Numbered from the stretch's first letter, positions 10,939 through 23,838 are shown. The stretch: DNA of 64,000 nt from Pseudovirgaria hyperparasitica (GCF_010093815.1 NW_022985553.1:1336133-1400132); one strand, 5' to 3'. Numbers and translations are program-made. Notes: generated by a model not told the origin, from the letters alone.

Positions 10939-12180
10939 GAAACTTAGCCTTTTTGGTTCAAGCGGACGTGATCTGGCATAGCATTCGGGCCTTTGTCGAC
11001 GACTATATCGGGATATCACGGAAAACAGCAAAGGCAAATCTAGGAAGCTGCCAGGAAGAGATCCGACTGTTGGCTGCGAAGCATGCTGTGTCGATTCCAG
11101 ATCAGTGAGCGATTCCTAGGACTACTCAACTACGTAGTCTCCTAGGGTCACAGTACGGTCGAGACTCTCAATGTAGACAGCCAGAGTCTTCGTCAGGAAG
11201 GGAGCGTCGAAGCCTAGCGTGGCACATACATGTTGTGAGCATGCGTTGGACGTATGAGTTGAGCGGCAAGCGCGTTATTCCAGGGCTGTCGGAGCCCCCA
11301 CGCTTTTGTACTGACCGCATCCACCGTACTAAACACTCATCAGCACTGGTCGGATAAATGAGGACTCAAGAAATTCCTCCCAGCAAACGTGGGGTATATT
11401 TCTCACCTTCCAGGGATTCGTTAGACTGTGCTTCTGATATATTAGATGCTTGAATGGAAGAAAGCCACAAAGACTCCCTCTCGATCGACCGGTGGCTACG
11501 TAAACCATCCTTTGGAGAGGATAACTTCTCCATGGGTAGGCAACTCGAAGGGCTGTATAAATTTTGATTCTATAGGTCGAACAGGTCAGTTCTTATAGAG
11601 AAGAGGTTCTAAATTTGTTATGTTGACTTGGATCTTTTGCGTAGCAACTGTAGGATCTCTGGGTCCCATGCAATTGCACATGCCATATAGAACCATTGGC
11701 GCCACGTCGGTATGCTGTGCAATGCCTCTCACATTAGCGATGCCAGAGCTAAGAGAGTATCGAAGCCTGACTATATGGCCATGGATGCATACATCCATGC
11801 TTATTTGCCGAACAAATGCGGGGAAATCTCGAAAGCGCCTGTAGCGCTTGAAGATACAACCAACCTTGGAAAAGTTCAAGTGACACAATGCTGGTAGAGA
11901 GCGAGAGGTTACGAGGTATCGTCAAAGCTAGAATAGGATGATGTATTCGGGTTCAAAGATCTGACATATCAAACTATGTGGACATGAATCACACTAGGCA
12001 CCTGCTGTTAACAAAGGTTATAGGGACCCTTCCCGACGCAAGCAGACAAACCCTTGTCTATATGAGTTCTGGAGCTAGTCCATCCGTGGAAACCAACATA
12101 TCGGATTGTTCTGCACCTCGAGTCATCTATATGTTTAGAGACAATTTTGTGCCATTATACATGACTAGCAACTAATGATA
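10939..12180. other. Intergenic, nothing recognised
   Basis: About 1.2 kb downstream of the MITE. Frames at 11586-11888 (minus) and 11978-12175 (plus) are short and lack recognisable motifs. I see no RNA gene or repeat. Confidence 0.4.
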
Positions 12181-12817
12181 GTGTTTTAAGGTGTAGAAAG
12201 TAGTAGACCCGTTAAAATTTTAATGAGATCTCTATCTGGGTCATATATATAAATCTGTAACATTATCTTTGGTCCTACATACTTCTTCGTATTAGTAAAT
12301 AAGCATCTACTATCTGTGTTATATAGATCTTTGTATATATATATATATATAGTTTTCTTAGCTAAAGTATCTTCTAATTCATGATTCTCTACTAACTTAT
12401 GAAATGAATCCAATGTATATACTAAAGTCAAGATGGGTTGACATATATTTCGATAAATAGTATCCTTTTATGTATAATTAGTAACTTCAGTGGATATCAC
12501 ATCCGACTATATCTTTACCTAGGGAGCCTAACCGCCTGTTTATCTAGAACCTTCTTCTGTTGATTGATGATTAATATAATACTCAAAGTATTGTAAGCTG
12601 GTATCGTTTGTATAATCATGATATAGGAGTAACGTTTCAAGTCTACCTTGGAAACCGCTAGCTAGTTTTGAATAACAACTCGTTGATAGTTCCTATTAGA
12701 GGTAAGTTCTCTATAATATTTCCTCTATTCTTTTATCGATAACATATTGTTTATAGACAGGATATACTATCTTGTCTGACTATCTCGAGGTATTACCTAT
12801 CAATTAACGAGTTCTAT
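12181..12817. other. AT-rich, RIP-like relic
   Basis: About 640 bases with strong TA enrichment and many stops in all frames, including a short TA run near 12338. A fragmentary minus-strand frame at 12186-12431 could descend from a transposon but no family can be named. The composition is what repeat-induced point mutation leaves behind. Confidence 0.5.
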
Positions 12818-12912
<95 letters not shown>

Positions 12913-12922
12913 NNNNNNNNNN

Positions 12923-13017
<95 letters not shown>

Positions 13018-13018
13018 T
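12818..13018. repeat. (CAGA)n tetranucleotide microsatellite with gap
   Basis: An uninterrupted CAGA array runs on both sides of ten N characters at 12913-12922, about 95 bases on each side. The Ns mark an assembly gap, so the true array length is unknown. The minus strand reads (TCTG)n, producing a spurious open frame of Ser-Val-Cys-Leu repeats. Confidence 0.95.
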
Positions 13019-14098
13019 AGAGTATACAGTCAAACTACCAAACACAAGACTCCCATAAAAGCCTAGAAGCGCCCAAGAAAAATGTCTATCGTGCTGCGAG
13101 GAAACAAAACTACATAATCTCCAGCTTGGTGCAAGCAAACTGAGAGGAGACAAAGGACGCGATACGACAAACTACACATCACATCACATCACATCACATA
13201 CGACACATTCCTAGCCGTGAGGCATGTCCAAATGCCTCTTATTTACCCCCATCCATTCATTCCAGAGAACTGCACCCATCATGAATCCATCCACGCACAT
13301 TCGCAATCATTCATCACCAGAAACACACAACACGCACACAATACAAAGACCAGTACTTTGGAATTTACATACGTACATAGTACAGAAAAGCCAGGCCCAA
13401 GACTAGAACGAATACTAATACGCGGATAAAACTAGAAAAAGACAAAAAAAACTCAAAACAGGTGAAAAAGTGTCCGAAGGTGAATGTCGCTCTCTCCACA
13501 TGCCGCCGGGGGACGTACGTACAAGACAACCAAAGAAAACAAAAACAGGACAGAAGACCCACGTATAAGACAACAAAAGAACACCGAACAAAAAGCAAAG
13601 CGAGAAGAACACAAAAAGATGCAAAACGCTGATGTTGTAGTTGTTGTATGCAATGATGTGCGGATCCAGATGCACTTATGCGGTTGAGCAACGCCATGTA
13701 TGCCATGCCAGATGACGGTTCGCTGGCCGGCCGGCTCAGATGCGCCACGCATCCGGTAAACAAGAACAAAGAGACATGGATGAACGCCGGACAGATGCGC
13801 CGATAAAGACGCCTATGCTATGCAGATAGCAGAACGAAACAATGAGATGTGCGCTGGTTGGGAGACATAGAAGCCGGTTGTATGTCCATGGAAATGCAAG
13901 AAAAGTGCGAGACGCCGGGTATCATTTGGGTGGTTTTGGTGGCGATACAATGAGATGCGAAGATGCGATTGAAGCAAAGAGCAGTGTTTTACGGTGGGTC
14001 ACTTGAACAAAGGACGGCTTGCGAGTGACAAGATGCGATGTTGTTGACGTTCCTGGTTAGACTGATGGATCGCCGTGTAAGCGTACCGAACCATGCTT
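13019..14098. other. 3' flank of patatin gene, no gene
   Basis: About 1 kb of A-rich plus-strand sequence that probably includes the 3' untranslated region of the minus-strand patatin gene. A short ACATC repeat of four to five units lies at about 13175-13200. Frames here are shadows with biased composition. Confidence 0.45.
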
Positions 14099-15772
14099 TC
14101 AGCTTCTTCTTCGCCGACGTGGTGGCTGGGCGTCTGGGAGTGGTGGCAGAACGGTGTCTTCCGGGCCCAGCTCACCCGTCAACCACTGGCCCATGAATGT
14201 CTGCCATCTCCTCAAGTCCTGATCTTTCGTACGCTCTCGCTCTCGTCGATGTCGCACGAGCTTTTCTGCTGTTTGTATCAGCATTGTCCGCGGAGGCGCG
14301 TACGTGTCATGGTCGTGGTCGAAATCTCGGTTCAGGTACTTTTCAGTCACCTCTTCCATTCTCCGCAGACTCGCGCCACCGGGAACAATGATCTCCATGT
14401 TCGTCTCTGGATCGATCCAAGGCCCTTTCTCCCAGTTGTCGAGCTTCATCGTTTCCAGACCGCTTGAGACGTTGAGTCTCTTGTACCACTTATGCTGTCC
14501 TCTGGCAGTGCTAAGCATAGTGCGGTGCGTTTGTTCACCTTCCGTGTACTTGACCATGAGGTTCTTGACGACAGCAAATTTCTCGGACGCAGTCTTCATG
14601 ACCTTCAATTGGCCCAAAGGTCCAGGCCATGCACTGGCAAACCCATCATGCGCCTCGTTTGGCTTTCCAGTGCCGACCGAAAGAAGCAGGCTTGGTTCTT
14701 GATCCTCGCCATACATGCTGAGGAACTCAGACCACGCTGCGGACGCGGGATTATTTTCACGGATTCCGCCATCCTTGAAGCTCTTGACCTCCCCTCTGAT
14801 GTCTGCCTCGAGAGCTTTGAAATAGAACGGCGCGGCTGAAGTGGCACGAGTAACTTGCCAGATTCGCAGTGGGTCAGCGCCCTCGTTGTATTTAATGAGC
14901 CAGTCGGCAAACTGGACTCGGGTGTTGTATCGGTGGTTGTAGGAGCGAAGAAGGTAGGCCTCGTCGATCTTGCCAGAGTGCGTTGCGGTCAAGCATATAC
15001 TACTAGAATGAGCATGATTCTCAGTGAATGGTATGCAAAACGTACCTTTGACAGATGCGCTCTTCAGAAATATCAGGTACCCAGGGGTCGTCTGGATTGC
15101 GACCTTTTGTCTCGAGATTCCAAGGATGCCAATCCTGGCCATCACATTGCCCTCGCGGATGTGTCTTGCAGTACGTTTTGACTATTCGCTGTACAGCAGT
15201 CTCTAGCGGCCGGTGGAAGTACTTCGTGGCTAGCGGCACGCGAGTCCTTCTGTGGCCAAACAGATCGTTTCCAACCTCTCGGTAAATCTTCAGGCATTGC
15301 GGGACGCTCATTCGCAGTCTTCCTAGCATAGTGGCGATGAGGCCACCTGTACTCGTTCCATACATGTAATCGAAGTAGTGGCACGGTAGAAGCTCGTTTA
15401 CCGCGTAGGACCGCGAAGTCGCGCCAGGAATTGGACCCTCTTCTCTTTCTAGTTTGCGTTCCCATGTTGATATCTCGCGCATGAGCTGGAGGAGTATGAG
15501 GAGAGTCGAATAACCACGGATACCTCCGCCATCTGCATGATTGTCAGCTTAGATCGCATGCATGACAGCGCACTAGTTAAAGCGTGCGCGAGGAGGATGC
15601 TGAGCTTACCAAGGGTGAGTATCAAGGGGTCCCACGCATCAACGACTCTGCGCGACCAAGCACGACCTGAAGTGACGTCCTCGTTCTCGGAGTTGTTTGT
15701 AATGACGCTTAGTGGACGACTCGAGGAGAGGTTCGGGGATAGTCCCTGGGAGAGTGAAGCTTGAAGCGACAT
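14099..15772 (-). CDS. Patatin-like phospholipase, catalytic motifs intact
   Basis: Three exons, 15772-15610, 15532-15046 and about 14999-14099, give 516 residues. The first intron splits the Asp codon of DGGGIRGYSTL, the oxyanion-loop motif at about residue 55. YMYGTSTGGLIATML at about residue 100 supplies the GxSxG nucleophile, and KDGGIRENNPA about 190 residues later supplies the DG[G/A] aspartate of the Ser-Asp dyad, so this copy should be an active lipid acyl hydrolase. The tail is basic and ends PRRRRRS. Fungal patatin-like proteins act on phospholipids or neutral lipids; some are fused to NLR domains, but this one is free-standing. The acceptor of intron 2 is a TAGTAG pair, so one codon may be alternatively included. 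A diverged paralogue lies at 19347-21279. Confidence 0.88.
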
Positions 15773-17399
15773 GTGGAGGAGCTATGAATGACGCGCAGTA
15801 GTAAAAGGTGTGTTTCGAGGTAAGGATTCGGATGAATGATGAGGGCCGCAGCGAGTTTTGTAGGCCGCAGGACAGCCTTGGAGTGTATTAGGTACAGGAG
15901 AGGCCTCTCCTCTGAATAGTTGACGTATGCCGGCTGTGGAAGTCGCAAATCGGTGAGAGAGAGCACGCTGCACACCTTTAACTACGCAGCAGACTCAAAA
16001 CGGTCAGTCTGAGATTGATAGAGGAAAGAGCGCACATCGCACACTTAAGCTTCACACGAGTCAAGCCTCATGATGAGGGTGGATACTGGACTACCTATTT
16101 CTGGGGTGGACCAGATGCTGTGATTAGCAGTCTATTGCGATCAGCCACCCCCGGTGCCTAAACCCAACACTGCCTCGCGCTGTCGATCAAAGCCTTGCGC
16201 GTATAAAAGCATTTCACCGCGGACCGACCCATGATTGCTGCAAGCATCGCTGCGATGGGACGAGAATTCTGCACTCTTTGTCCCCATGGCATGCGGTCAA
16301 AGAGGATGATAACCTTGTGGTGTCATGGCCCACCACTCTCTTGTGTACTCGTGTGTACTCGTGTTGCACAGATGTTAGTGATTGCTAGTATATATTCGTT
16401 AGTTCCAGGGACCGCGGGCTCTTCCATGCACACTATACGGCACAGCTGACAGCCTTGTAACGGTGACTTTCGACGGGACTTAGGAGGTAGTATTGTGGGT
16501 TTGCGAACAAAGACCCGATGACTGACTGACTGCTGCTCGCTACGACGTCTGTCCATATCCAAAACAGACTAATAACGAGCTCATCGGTCTATTTCACTGC
16601 TTGCTGAACTGCTCACCTCGTATCTCCGGATTCGACTAATTCGACTATGCGTGAGGTTGTCTCGGCACACAGCCGTTCAGCTGCCATGTCTCACCGGGGC
16701 GCGAGGCTTGCTATTGCTGCTGCCGCTCATGCGACCAATAGGCGGAGTAAGAGTGCGCCATGAGAGCAGCCGACCGCCTCTTGCATCATTCGAAAGACAT
16801 TGATCTCGTGTCTTGCGGATGTTGTTGCCCATATTCTCCTTGGGTATAGGCTGATGAATATAAAGCATTTCCAAAAAGTGCCTAAGGCGTCAAGGCTGAA
16901 GCTTGGGGCTGCAAACCTGTGCCAAGCACGCCCTCGTGGCTGAGCAACGTGGCGCGTAGCAAAACAAGCCAATGAGAACAGCCTGAGCCACAGTTTGTGG
17001 CTGTAGTGGCTGGGCACTTGTCATCATCATCGGCCCTTCCAGCTTCCGCCCGCGTGTTCACACTTGACTTGACCGATCCGTTCGCTGTCTCTCTCCCTCT
17101 CCGCAGAACACAACCACAACTACAACCAGCCAGCACCACCATCACGCCACTACCTCTTCCTTGGCCGAGTTGGTTTCTTGTTGCCTACAAAACCACTCTG
17201 ACTGTCCTGAAATATCCTCTTTCCCCGTACAACGCTATCGCCCAAGGTAACTGATTGCGATCGCTCAAACGCGCCCTTCACCTCTTCACCTCGCGCTCAC
17301 AGTCTCACACTCCCACTCCCACCACTCCTCTCACCGCCGTGCGAGTGGAGGTTACCTCATCTGTCGAACATACCTGTCGCTCACTTTCACAAACGCACC
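15773..17399. other. Divergent intergenic between patatin 1 and hypothetical gene
   Basis: About 1.6 kb holding the promoter of the minus-strand patatin gene and that of the plus-strand gene at 17400. CT-rich tracts at 17085-17350 look like a pyrimidine-rich fungal 5' untranslated leader. No gene recognised. Confidence 0.5.
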
Positions 17400-18030
17400 A
17401 TGACCGCTACGTGGAACAGCACAAAGACTGGCTCTTCGTCCAGCAGCGAAAAGTACAATCTGGACCCTAATGACAAGAGCGGTATCTTAGTGTACAAGTA
17501 TCGTGCCGGCTTGCCAGAGCCTGAGATAACTACACAGGCGAAACTATGCGAGGAACTGGACAAAGGTATGTTCTGCAGACTCCCTCATGCACAACCTTGA
17601 TACACACCAGCCTTACATCCCTTTCGCAGCATCCTACAACTTGTCCACCCTATCCTTCGGCTCGAAGGACTCCTCAAGCACCTCCAAGTCTGACGCGCTC
17701 TCCATTCTAGCCCCGCAGTGCCGTGTATCTCGCAAGAGCATACCTCGCGGCGACTCGCGCGTCGATATACGCATGGAAGATCTCTGGACGGAGGAAGAGC
17801 GTGCTCTCTACTGCGACAAGCCCACAGCAAAGAACTCTGTTGCGTCTGTCGGTCTTCCTCGCATCGCGTACTACAAAAGACTACTCCTCAACTCCTACCC
17901 TGAACTCTACATTGTGTCGCCGGCATCATCGCCAAACAGCAGCGCCAACACCTCGCCGGAAAGCAGTCAGCACGTCAGCCCGCAGAGCACATTCCCAAAG
18001 GAGCCTAGGGAAAGTCCGGCAGATCAGTGA
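17400..18030 (+). CDS. Ser/Pro-rich hypothetical protein
   Basis: Two exons, 17400-17565 and 17630-18030, separated by a 64-nt intron ending CTTTCGCAG, encode 188 residues. The protein begins MTATWNSTKTGSSSSSEKYN, has a moderately conserved-looking centre (SGILVYKYRAGLPEPEITTQ; IRMEDLWTEEERALYCDKPT; LPRIAYYKRLLLNSYPELYI) and a Ser/Pro-rich disordered tail. I recognise no named domain. The ATG lies in a CACCATGAC context after a long pyrimidine-rich leader, which supports the start. Its position between two paralogous patatin genes is notable but gives no function. Confidence 0.7.
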
Positions 18031-19346
18031 TGAAGATAATGGATCGTGGATCGTGGGGCGTGGATCAACTAATACGTCTGCGAGGAGGCCGCCTTCTTCT
18101 GCGCTAGCGGCTGTGCAGCTGATGACTCCTCACCAACACCGAGTCACTGAGCGCTCAGCAATCCTATGACTATACGCTTGCTCCTACTACTGTTCGCCGT
18201 CCTTGACGCACACCGTCTCCCTAGTCCCCTTTGCCCTGCCTGACACCCTCACGTCGGCAACACGACGGTCACTCATTCTTTCCCTTTCTTGTGTATTGTT
18301 TTGTCAGTAATTCAGCGGGTGGCGTTGTGAACAGGCGTTTTCCCCGGTGGCGGCCTCCTTGGAAAATACCCGGACAATGTCACTACTGTTCGTTTGTTTT
18401 GGGAGGGGCTTTTTCACAACAGAAACACACACAGCCACAACAACAACGACGGATAACAACGAATAACAGCAACAACACAACACGTCAGTATGTGTTGCGG
18501 TGATGCCGAAGGAGGTTTCTTTTTTTTGGTTTTGTTTTTGTTAATTTTTGGGAGATATCATGTACCCCCAAAGCAATGTCTCTGCAGTAGACGAGTTGCG
18601 GGGAATGTTAGCGATATTATTAGCAGCCCTCCCGTTTGGAGTGTATCTTTGCTGAGTTTGAAGAAAAGAAAATCATGGTGGCGGTGTTGTGGCGAAGATG
18701 CCATACCTAAGTCTCTTTTAACAACAGGCTGTCTGTCTCACAACTCGAAACTGCTAATGGTAAGTACCTTTTGACGTCCCGTGTTAGTCAATACGTGAAA
18801 CCATGTAATTAATGCTCTCACGACACCGATACGATCAAACAACGATAGTTCCTCGCTAGATATCACACATATCTTTACCTACGAATGGGTAGAATCCAAC
18901 GAAGCTATAATTATTATTGGAAAATAAACCGGTATATCATGGTCGTGCCTCTGTTATTTTGCAGTCTGTGCGAGAACATACAAACAGCCATGCACACATA
19001 CTACTACGTAAATGCTAGACGAATATTACCCGGGAATTCGTGACAATGCATTAAACTTCTGATGCATGCTTCTTGCTCTTGCTCTCGCTGATCTGAATAT
19101 TGTGTTTCCCCGCTTTTGCAAAACAAGATAGATCGACGCCACGCCAACGTGAGGGGATATCTCAAAAAAGATAAAAATAAAACAAATCACAGACTCATAA
19201 ACACGCACACGTACGCGCGCGCTCCAGGACACTCAATGGCCCCAATCTAAACGCCAATTACTCAATCGCCAAAAAAAGAACGCCCAATTCGCACATCTAC
19301 GTACGCAAAAACACACATACTCTCTCTCTCTCTCTCCCTCAATCCC
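18031..19346. other. Convergent intergenic, no gene
   Basis: About 1.3 kb between the 3' ends of the hypothetical gene and the second patatin gene. It contains a short CT microsatellite at about 19319-19338 and a T-rich tract near 18515-18550, probably 3' untranslated sequence. Nothing else recognised. Confidence 0.5.
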
Positions 19347-21279
19347 TCACCGCACGCCATACTCCGGCTTCCGAGCCATATTGACAGGCGGCGGACCATC
19401 GGTATCGGGATACGGCAAGGCAGCACCAGCACCAAGACCAGGAGGCACGAGCGGCACAGGACTGCCCGGATTGCGAATCGGGCTCTTAGGCGGCAACGGC
19501 GGTGGGGTACGCGGGACATCTGCGCTTCTGCGGGGGCTGGGATTGTAGCTCCGTTCGGAGCCGGAGGGGAACTGGTCGTGGGAGCGGCGGTAGGGGTTCA
19601 TTTGCGGGTAGTCTGCGCTGGGGCGAGACGGCGGGTGGTGGGAGACGTAGAGGGGTTGTGGGTATGAGGAGTCGTCGTGGGCGTCGTCAGCGGAAGAGAT
19701 GGCGATTTTGTCGTCTGGGTAGGAGGGGTAGGAGAAGGTGCTTGCGTTGGAAGGGGTGAGGTAGTCGGAGGGGTTGTATGGGATGTCGTCGGCTGGGAGC
19801 TCCACAGCCATTGGGTTTGAGGGAGAGGTGTATTGTGCGTTGGACGAGGACATTTGCATACGCATGGATGGGTCGCCGCCAGCTCGGAGTTGGCGCTCCC
19901 AGCGCAGCTTTGCGCGGTGGATGCGCGCGATCTTGCCAGCTGCGTCGAGGTTGATGTTCTGGACTTCGCTGCGGGCCAGGTACATGCGAGTATTCGTGCT
20001 GATTTCGGCGAGACGGTTCCATTCGTTCATGCCAAATTCACCGACGCCCACCTCGACGTTGAGACGATAGTAGTTCTCAGGATTGACGTTGCGCTTCGAG
20101 ATGTGCTCTTTCAGCATGTACTGGTGAGTTTCCTCGCAGCCTTCGATTTTGGCAATCAGACGGCGACGGGCCTCTGCAAAGTCACCCATACCACTCGACA
20201 CAAACCCTTCCCACCACAGGTGTTGTTGCTGGTTTGTGCCTTTCGGTCGTTTGCCTGTGCCGATACTTATGAATACGCCGACTTCGCGGCCAGGCCACTC
20301 GTTTTGGACGGCCTCGTCAAGAATTTGAGGAGCCGGGTTGTACTTTCCTGCCCCCTCGTCGATGAAAACATGTTGGCCAACTTGTATGGGCTTGAAGGCC
20401 AGACCAGTAGCTGCAGTAGCTCTTCCAGCTTGCCAGATTGTGCAGTTAAATTCCGGCGCCGGTTCTTTCCGGGAGTCGTAGGACCGCAGCATTGTGGAAG
20501 ATCCGCTTTTCGGAGTGCCCTTGTAGACCGCTGTGACTGCACTGGGACAAGGTCAGCATACTGAGACAAGCATTTATTCACGAGTTGACGTACGTCTTGG
20601 TCCTGTTTTCCCTCGAATCGTATAATAGTGCGTTTGGATTGCCAAAACGCATGGACCCATACGGGCCTCGCGGGTTGACAGGCGTTGATCCAATCTGGCT
20701 GTAGCGGCTTGAGCTGCTGGGACTCCTGTGCGGCGCTATGGAGGTTCCAGGAGTCAATGGAGACTTGAGGTCCATGGACGACTCCGCAGCATGTGAATCA
20801 TTTCCCTCATGTTCCGATATGGTATGCTCACGCACGCAGTCCCTTATAGCGTCTTCTAGCTTCGAGGCTTTGAACAGTGTGCTTCTATACGGTATGCCTG
20901 CAAATGTCTTGTCTGTCTCGAACACTCTCTTCGTCATGCGTACGTATACATCTTTTGACGTCTCGATATCAAGCCGTAAGCGTCCCAGCATAATGGCGAT
21001 CAAGCCGCCAGTACCGGTACCAGCGATGAGGTCGAAGTGGTCGCATGGCTTAGGAGTCTCGTGTCGCTTCGGTGCTCTGCCTTCAATCTCGACGAAGGTG
21101 CGGTGCATGAGTTCTTGTAAGAGGATAAGCATGGAGTAGCCTCTGACTCCTCCTCCATCTGTCGATCGTAGTTAGTCTTGTTCCACAAGAAAAGCCATGG
21201 AAGCTGGCGTACCAAGGGAGAGGATACGCAAGGGAGGACCCTTTGTGGTGTCCTTCCGTCTGAGTCCCTGACTATCCAT
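19347..21279 (-). CDS. Patatin-like protein, predicted pseudoenzyme
   Basis: Three exons, 21279-21213, 21158-20594 and 20541-19347, give 608 residues. DGGGVRGYSML is split by intron 1 at the same Asp codon as in the 14.1-kb paralogue, and intron 2 lies about 25 residues before an LRSY motif in both genes, so they share ancestry. The nucleophile elbow reads LIAGTGTGGLIAIML: Gly stands where the catalytic Ser of GxSxG should be. The second dyad region reads VFIDEGAGKYNP; Asp is retained. Hydrolytic activity is therefore doubtful. A Ser/Pro-rich insertion of about 60 residues precedes intron 2, and a disordered proline-rich tail of about 170 residues (RTPPPLPPKSP) suggests SH3-type or scaffold contacts. 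Role unknown; a regulatory or lipid-binding function is inference. Confidence 0.85.
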
Positions 21280-22663
21280 GGTGAAGTGTAGAGGAGAGGC
21301 GATGGGGGCTAGTGTGGTTGTGGGGTATATATGTTGGTGAGGCTAAGTGGCCTTGCTTGGCTGGCGAGTTCACCTGCTCTTACAGGAAACGTGCGAAAGG
21401 CCCGAGGAGCAGTATGGGACGTCCGACTATGTGATATGCCGCTGATCAAACAATCTGTGGGCTCGAGGCAGGCGCTTAGGTAGCAGTTCCGAGTGTGTGT
21501 ATATGCAGGCAGACTGGCGATGTGCGCCGTTTGACAAGAGTAGTAGGGCGGAGCAGACTGTGGCAGTGTAGCGGTAGGTAGGTGGGTAGGTGTAGGTATG
21601 GATGTCGTTGTCGCGCTGTGAAGGGATGAATGCTTCGTGAGAGAGAGAAGGAAGATGGTGAATGAATGTAGGAGAGACAGACGGCCTGCCACGAGACTGA
21701 CGAACTTTTTTCTTGGTGAGCGGCGGCAAGTTGCGGATTGAGGCTCGAGATGGCGGAGTGAGTGACCAGTTTCTGGTTCCAGTTACAGTTCCAGTGACCT
21801 CTCCACTGTGGAATGGATCGTGCTGGGTGCTGCGGGCCCAACGTACTCTGATTGGCGCTGGCCGTGATGACGTATGCGTATGCTTGGGCCCCCGAAATCG
21901 CCCAGTCCGACGCTTGAGGGGCTGCCCAGCGTGACTTTGCAGGGTTATGCCGGCCTCTACTGGGTTGTGTGGCCGTTTCGTGGCCGTTCTGTGGCTGCTG
22001 TGTGGCGCGCTAGATGCTATTCGATCGTGGCTGTGCATCTCCTCGTCTGCACCCTGTCAGCCAATCAGACCGTCTGGAGTCGCCTCCTTTAACACCTTCA
22101 GCTTGCTCGTCTTTTCTTCTTCGTCGTCCTATATGAAGAGAGAATAACAAATACCCCAGATCATCAGACGCCGTTTGATGGATCAACGTTCATCATGCAA
22201 CGGCTGTGGCGTTCCCGCATCACCGCTCCTCTGGTACCTGTACCTGAGAATCCTGCTGACCACTCTTCTCCGCTCTACTGACTCAACACTTGACTGTTGT
22301 CTCCGGCATTCAACACTCAACACCCAACCTCAACCTCTACCCTCAATTGAGCTGACAGTCATTGATGACACGTGATGGACGCTGAATGAAGAATATGATG
22401 ATTTCACATGTGCATGCTGATTGATGAATAACACAGATTATCGCAGTGCCCTGACGGCAGCATGGATATCTCCTTACCCTTCACATGTGTCATGCCCTAG
22501 AATAGCTCGACTTCGGCTTTTGTGCCATGCCGTCGGCCGACACCTTGGTCGTGTCTGACTCACTGATCCTTCCCTGTATCTAATGTACTTCTATAACACC
22601 GATATTTGTTCTTTCTTCTACATCCATGCATTATCGGCTGTGAATTGCCAAGCTTCAATCAAC
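21280..22663. other. Divergent promoter region, patatin 2 / MOSC
   Basis: About 1.4 kb between two divergently transcribed genes. It contains GC-rich and direct-repeat words but no open frame with protein character. CCAAT-like words (AGCCAATCAG near 22058) are present. No RNA gene recognised. Confidence 0.5.
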
Positions 22664-23838
22664 ATGAAGGTCAAGCAGGTGAGTTGCGGATGCATGGATT
22701 GGTGGGTCTCTGAATTCGCCGCTAATTAACGTGCGAGTATGAACGCAGATTCTAGCCTATCCCATCAAATCCCTACGCGGCGTATCACTGCCAGACGCTG
22801 TCGTCACCAAATATGGCCTATCCTGGGATCGCCGCTTCATGCTCGTCAAGATCGACGAGAATGCTCCGACACCAGCAGACTGGAAGGTCCAAAACATGGC
22901 CGTCTCCATCTTTTCTGCCATGTGCTTGTTCACTGTTGAGCTCAAAGTACCCAACAACGAGGATGAGCAGTCCGCGTACATTATAGTCACCTTTGACGCC
23001 GCTCGAAGCGAGAAGCCAAGAACTCTCAAGATACCCATGTTTCCAAACACTGCTGATCTCGACACAAAACCTGTCAACCTGCACGGGGCCAAGACCACAG
23101 GCTTCGTTATGGGTCAGAAGTACCGCGATTGGTTCTCGGACTGCTTTGGCTTTGATACTGCCCTGATCTATGTTGGTGACAACAGCAGACATGCGCTTTG
23201 CTCCAATCCGGCCAGGAATTCCTCCACCTGGCTGTCATCCTTTACTAGAAACCTCCCAGCCTTCATTGTAGGTGAGGATCAGATTAGATTCCAAGACTGT
23301 GTGCCATATCTCGTAGTTTCCGATACATCGTGCAATGAGATGTCCGACCGTCTACCCGAGGGCGTCGAGATGGACATCACCAAGCTAAGACCAAACATTG
23401 TAATTGAAGGTGCTGAGGAGCCGTGGGAAGAGGACTACTGGGCTGAACTGGCTGTTGGCAACGTCAAGATCATTACTGCGCACAACTGCGGACGGTGCCA
23501 AAGCATAAGTCGGACACGTCGCTCTCTGCTTGTACGCACTGCTGACTGGAATAGATGTCAACTATGAGGATGGCCGATTCAGGACCGGCCCGGCTGGAGC
23601 AGCCTTGAAGACGCTCATGAGGGACCGACGTATAGACAAGGGCCATGGATATGCACCCGTCTTCGGGCGATATAGCTATCTCGACAACAGAGATGACGGA
23701 AAGATGATCAGGGTTGGTGACGACGTCAAGGTTCTCAAGACTAACATTACCAACACTACTTTTGGTATGCCCTAGTATTCATCCCGGTGCTACAAACGTT
23801 GACGCTTCTTCCTAGACTTTACAGGTAGTTTCGCTTGA
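22664..23838 (+). CDS. MOSC-domain protein (mARC-like)
   Basis: Four exons, 22664-22678, 22749-23508, 23555-23764 and 23816-23838, give 335 residues. The first exon is only five codons (MKVKQ) and the last seven. The N-terminal beta-barrel (MOSC_N) begins ILAYPIKSLRGVSL and has WDRRFMLV; the MOSC domain has LRPNIVIEG near residue 235, the cofactor-binding cysteine region HNCGRCQSINVNYEDG spanning intron 2, and a C-terminal VLKTN block. MOSC_N plus MOSC proteins bind the sulfurated molybdenum cofactor; mARC members reduce N-hydroxylated compounds at the outer mitochondrial membrane. I see no N-terminal anchor, so a cytosolic location is possible. Intron 2 was placed by restoring the CQSINV reading across GTCGGA...AATAG. 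Confidence 0.87.

Noticed and set aside
12800-13153. Long minus-strand ORF of Ser-Val-Cys-Leu repeats
   Set aside because: It is only the (TCTG)n microsatellite read in one frame and crosses the N gap.
19502-20564. Long plus-strand frames opposite the second patatin gene
   Set aside because: Antisense shadows of a GC-biased coding exon; the minus frame carries patatin motifs and introns.
21427-22038. Minus-strand 203-codon frame upstream of patatin 2
   Set aside because: Ser/Thr/His-rich, without an ATG context or motifs; lies in the divergent promoter region.
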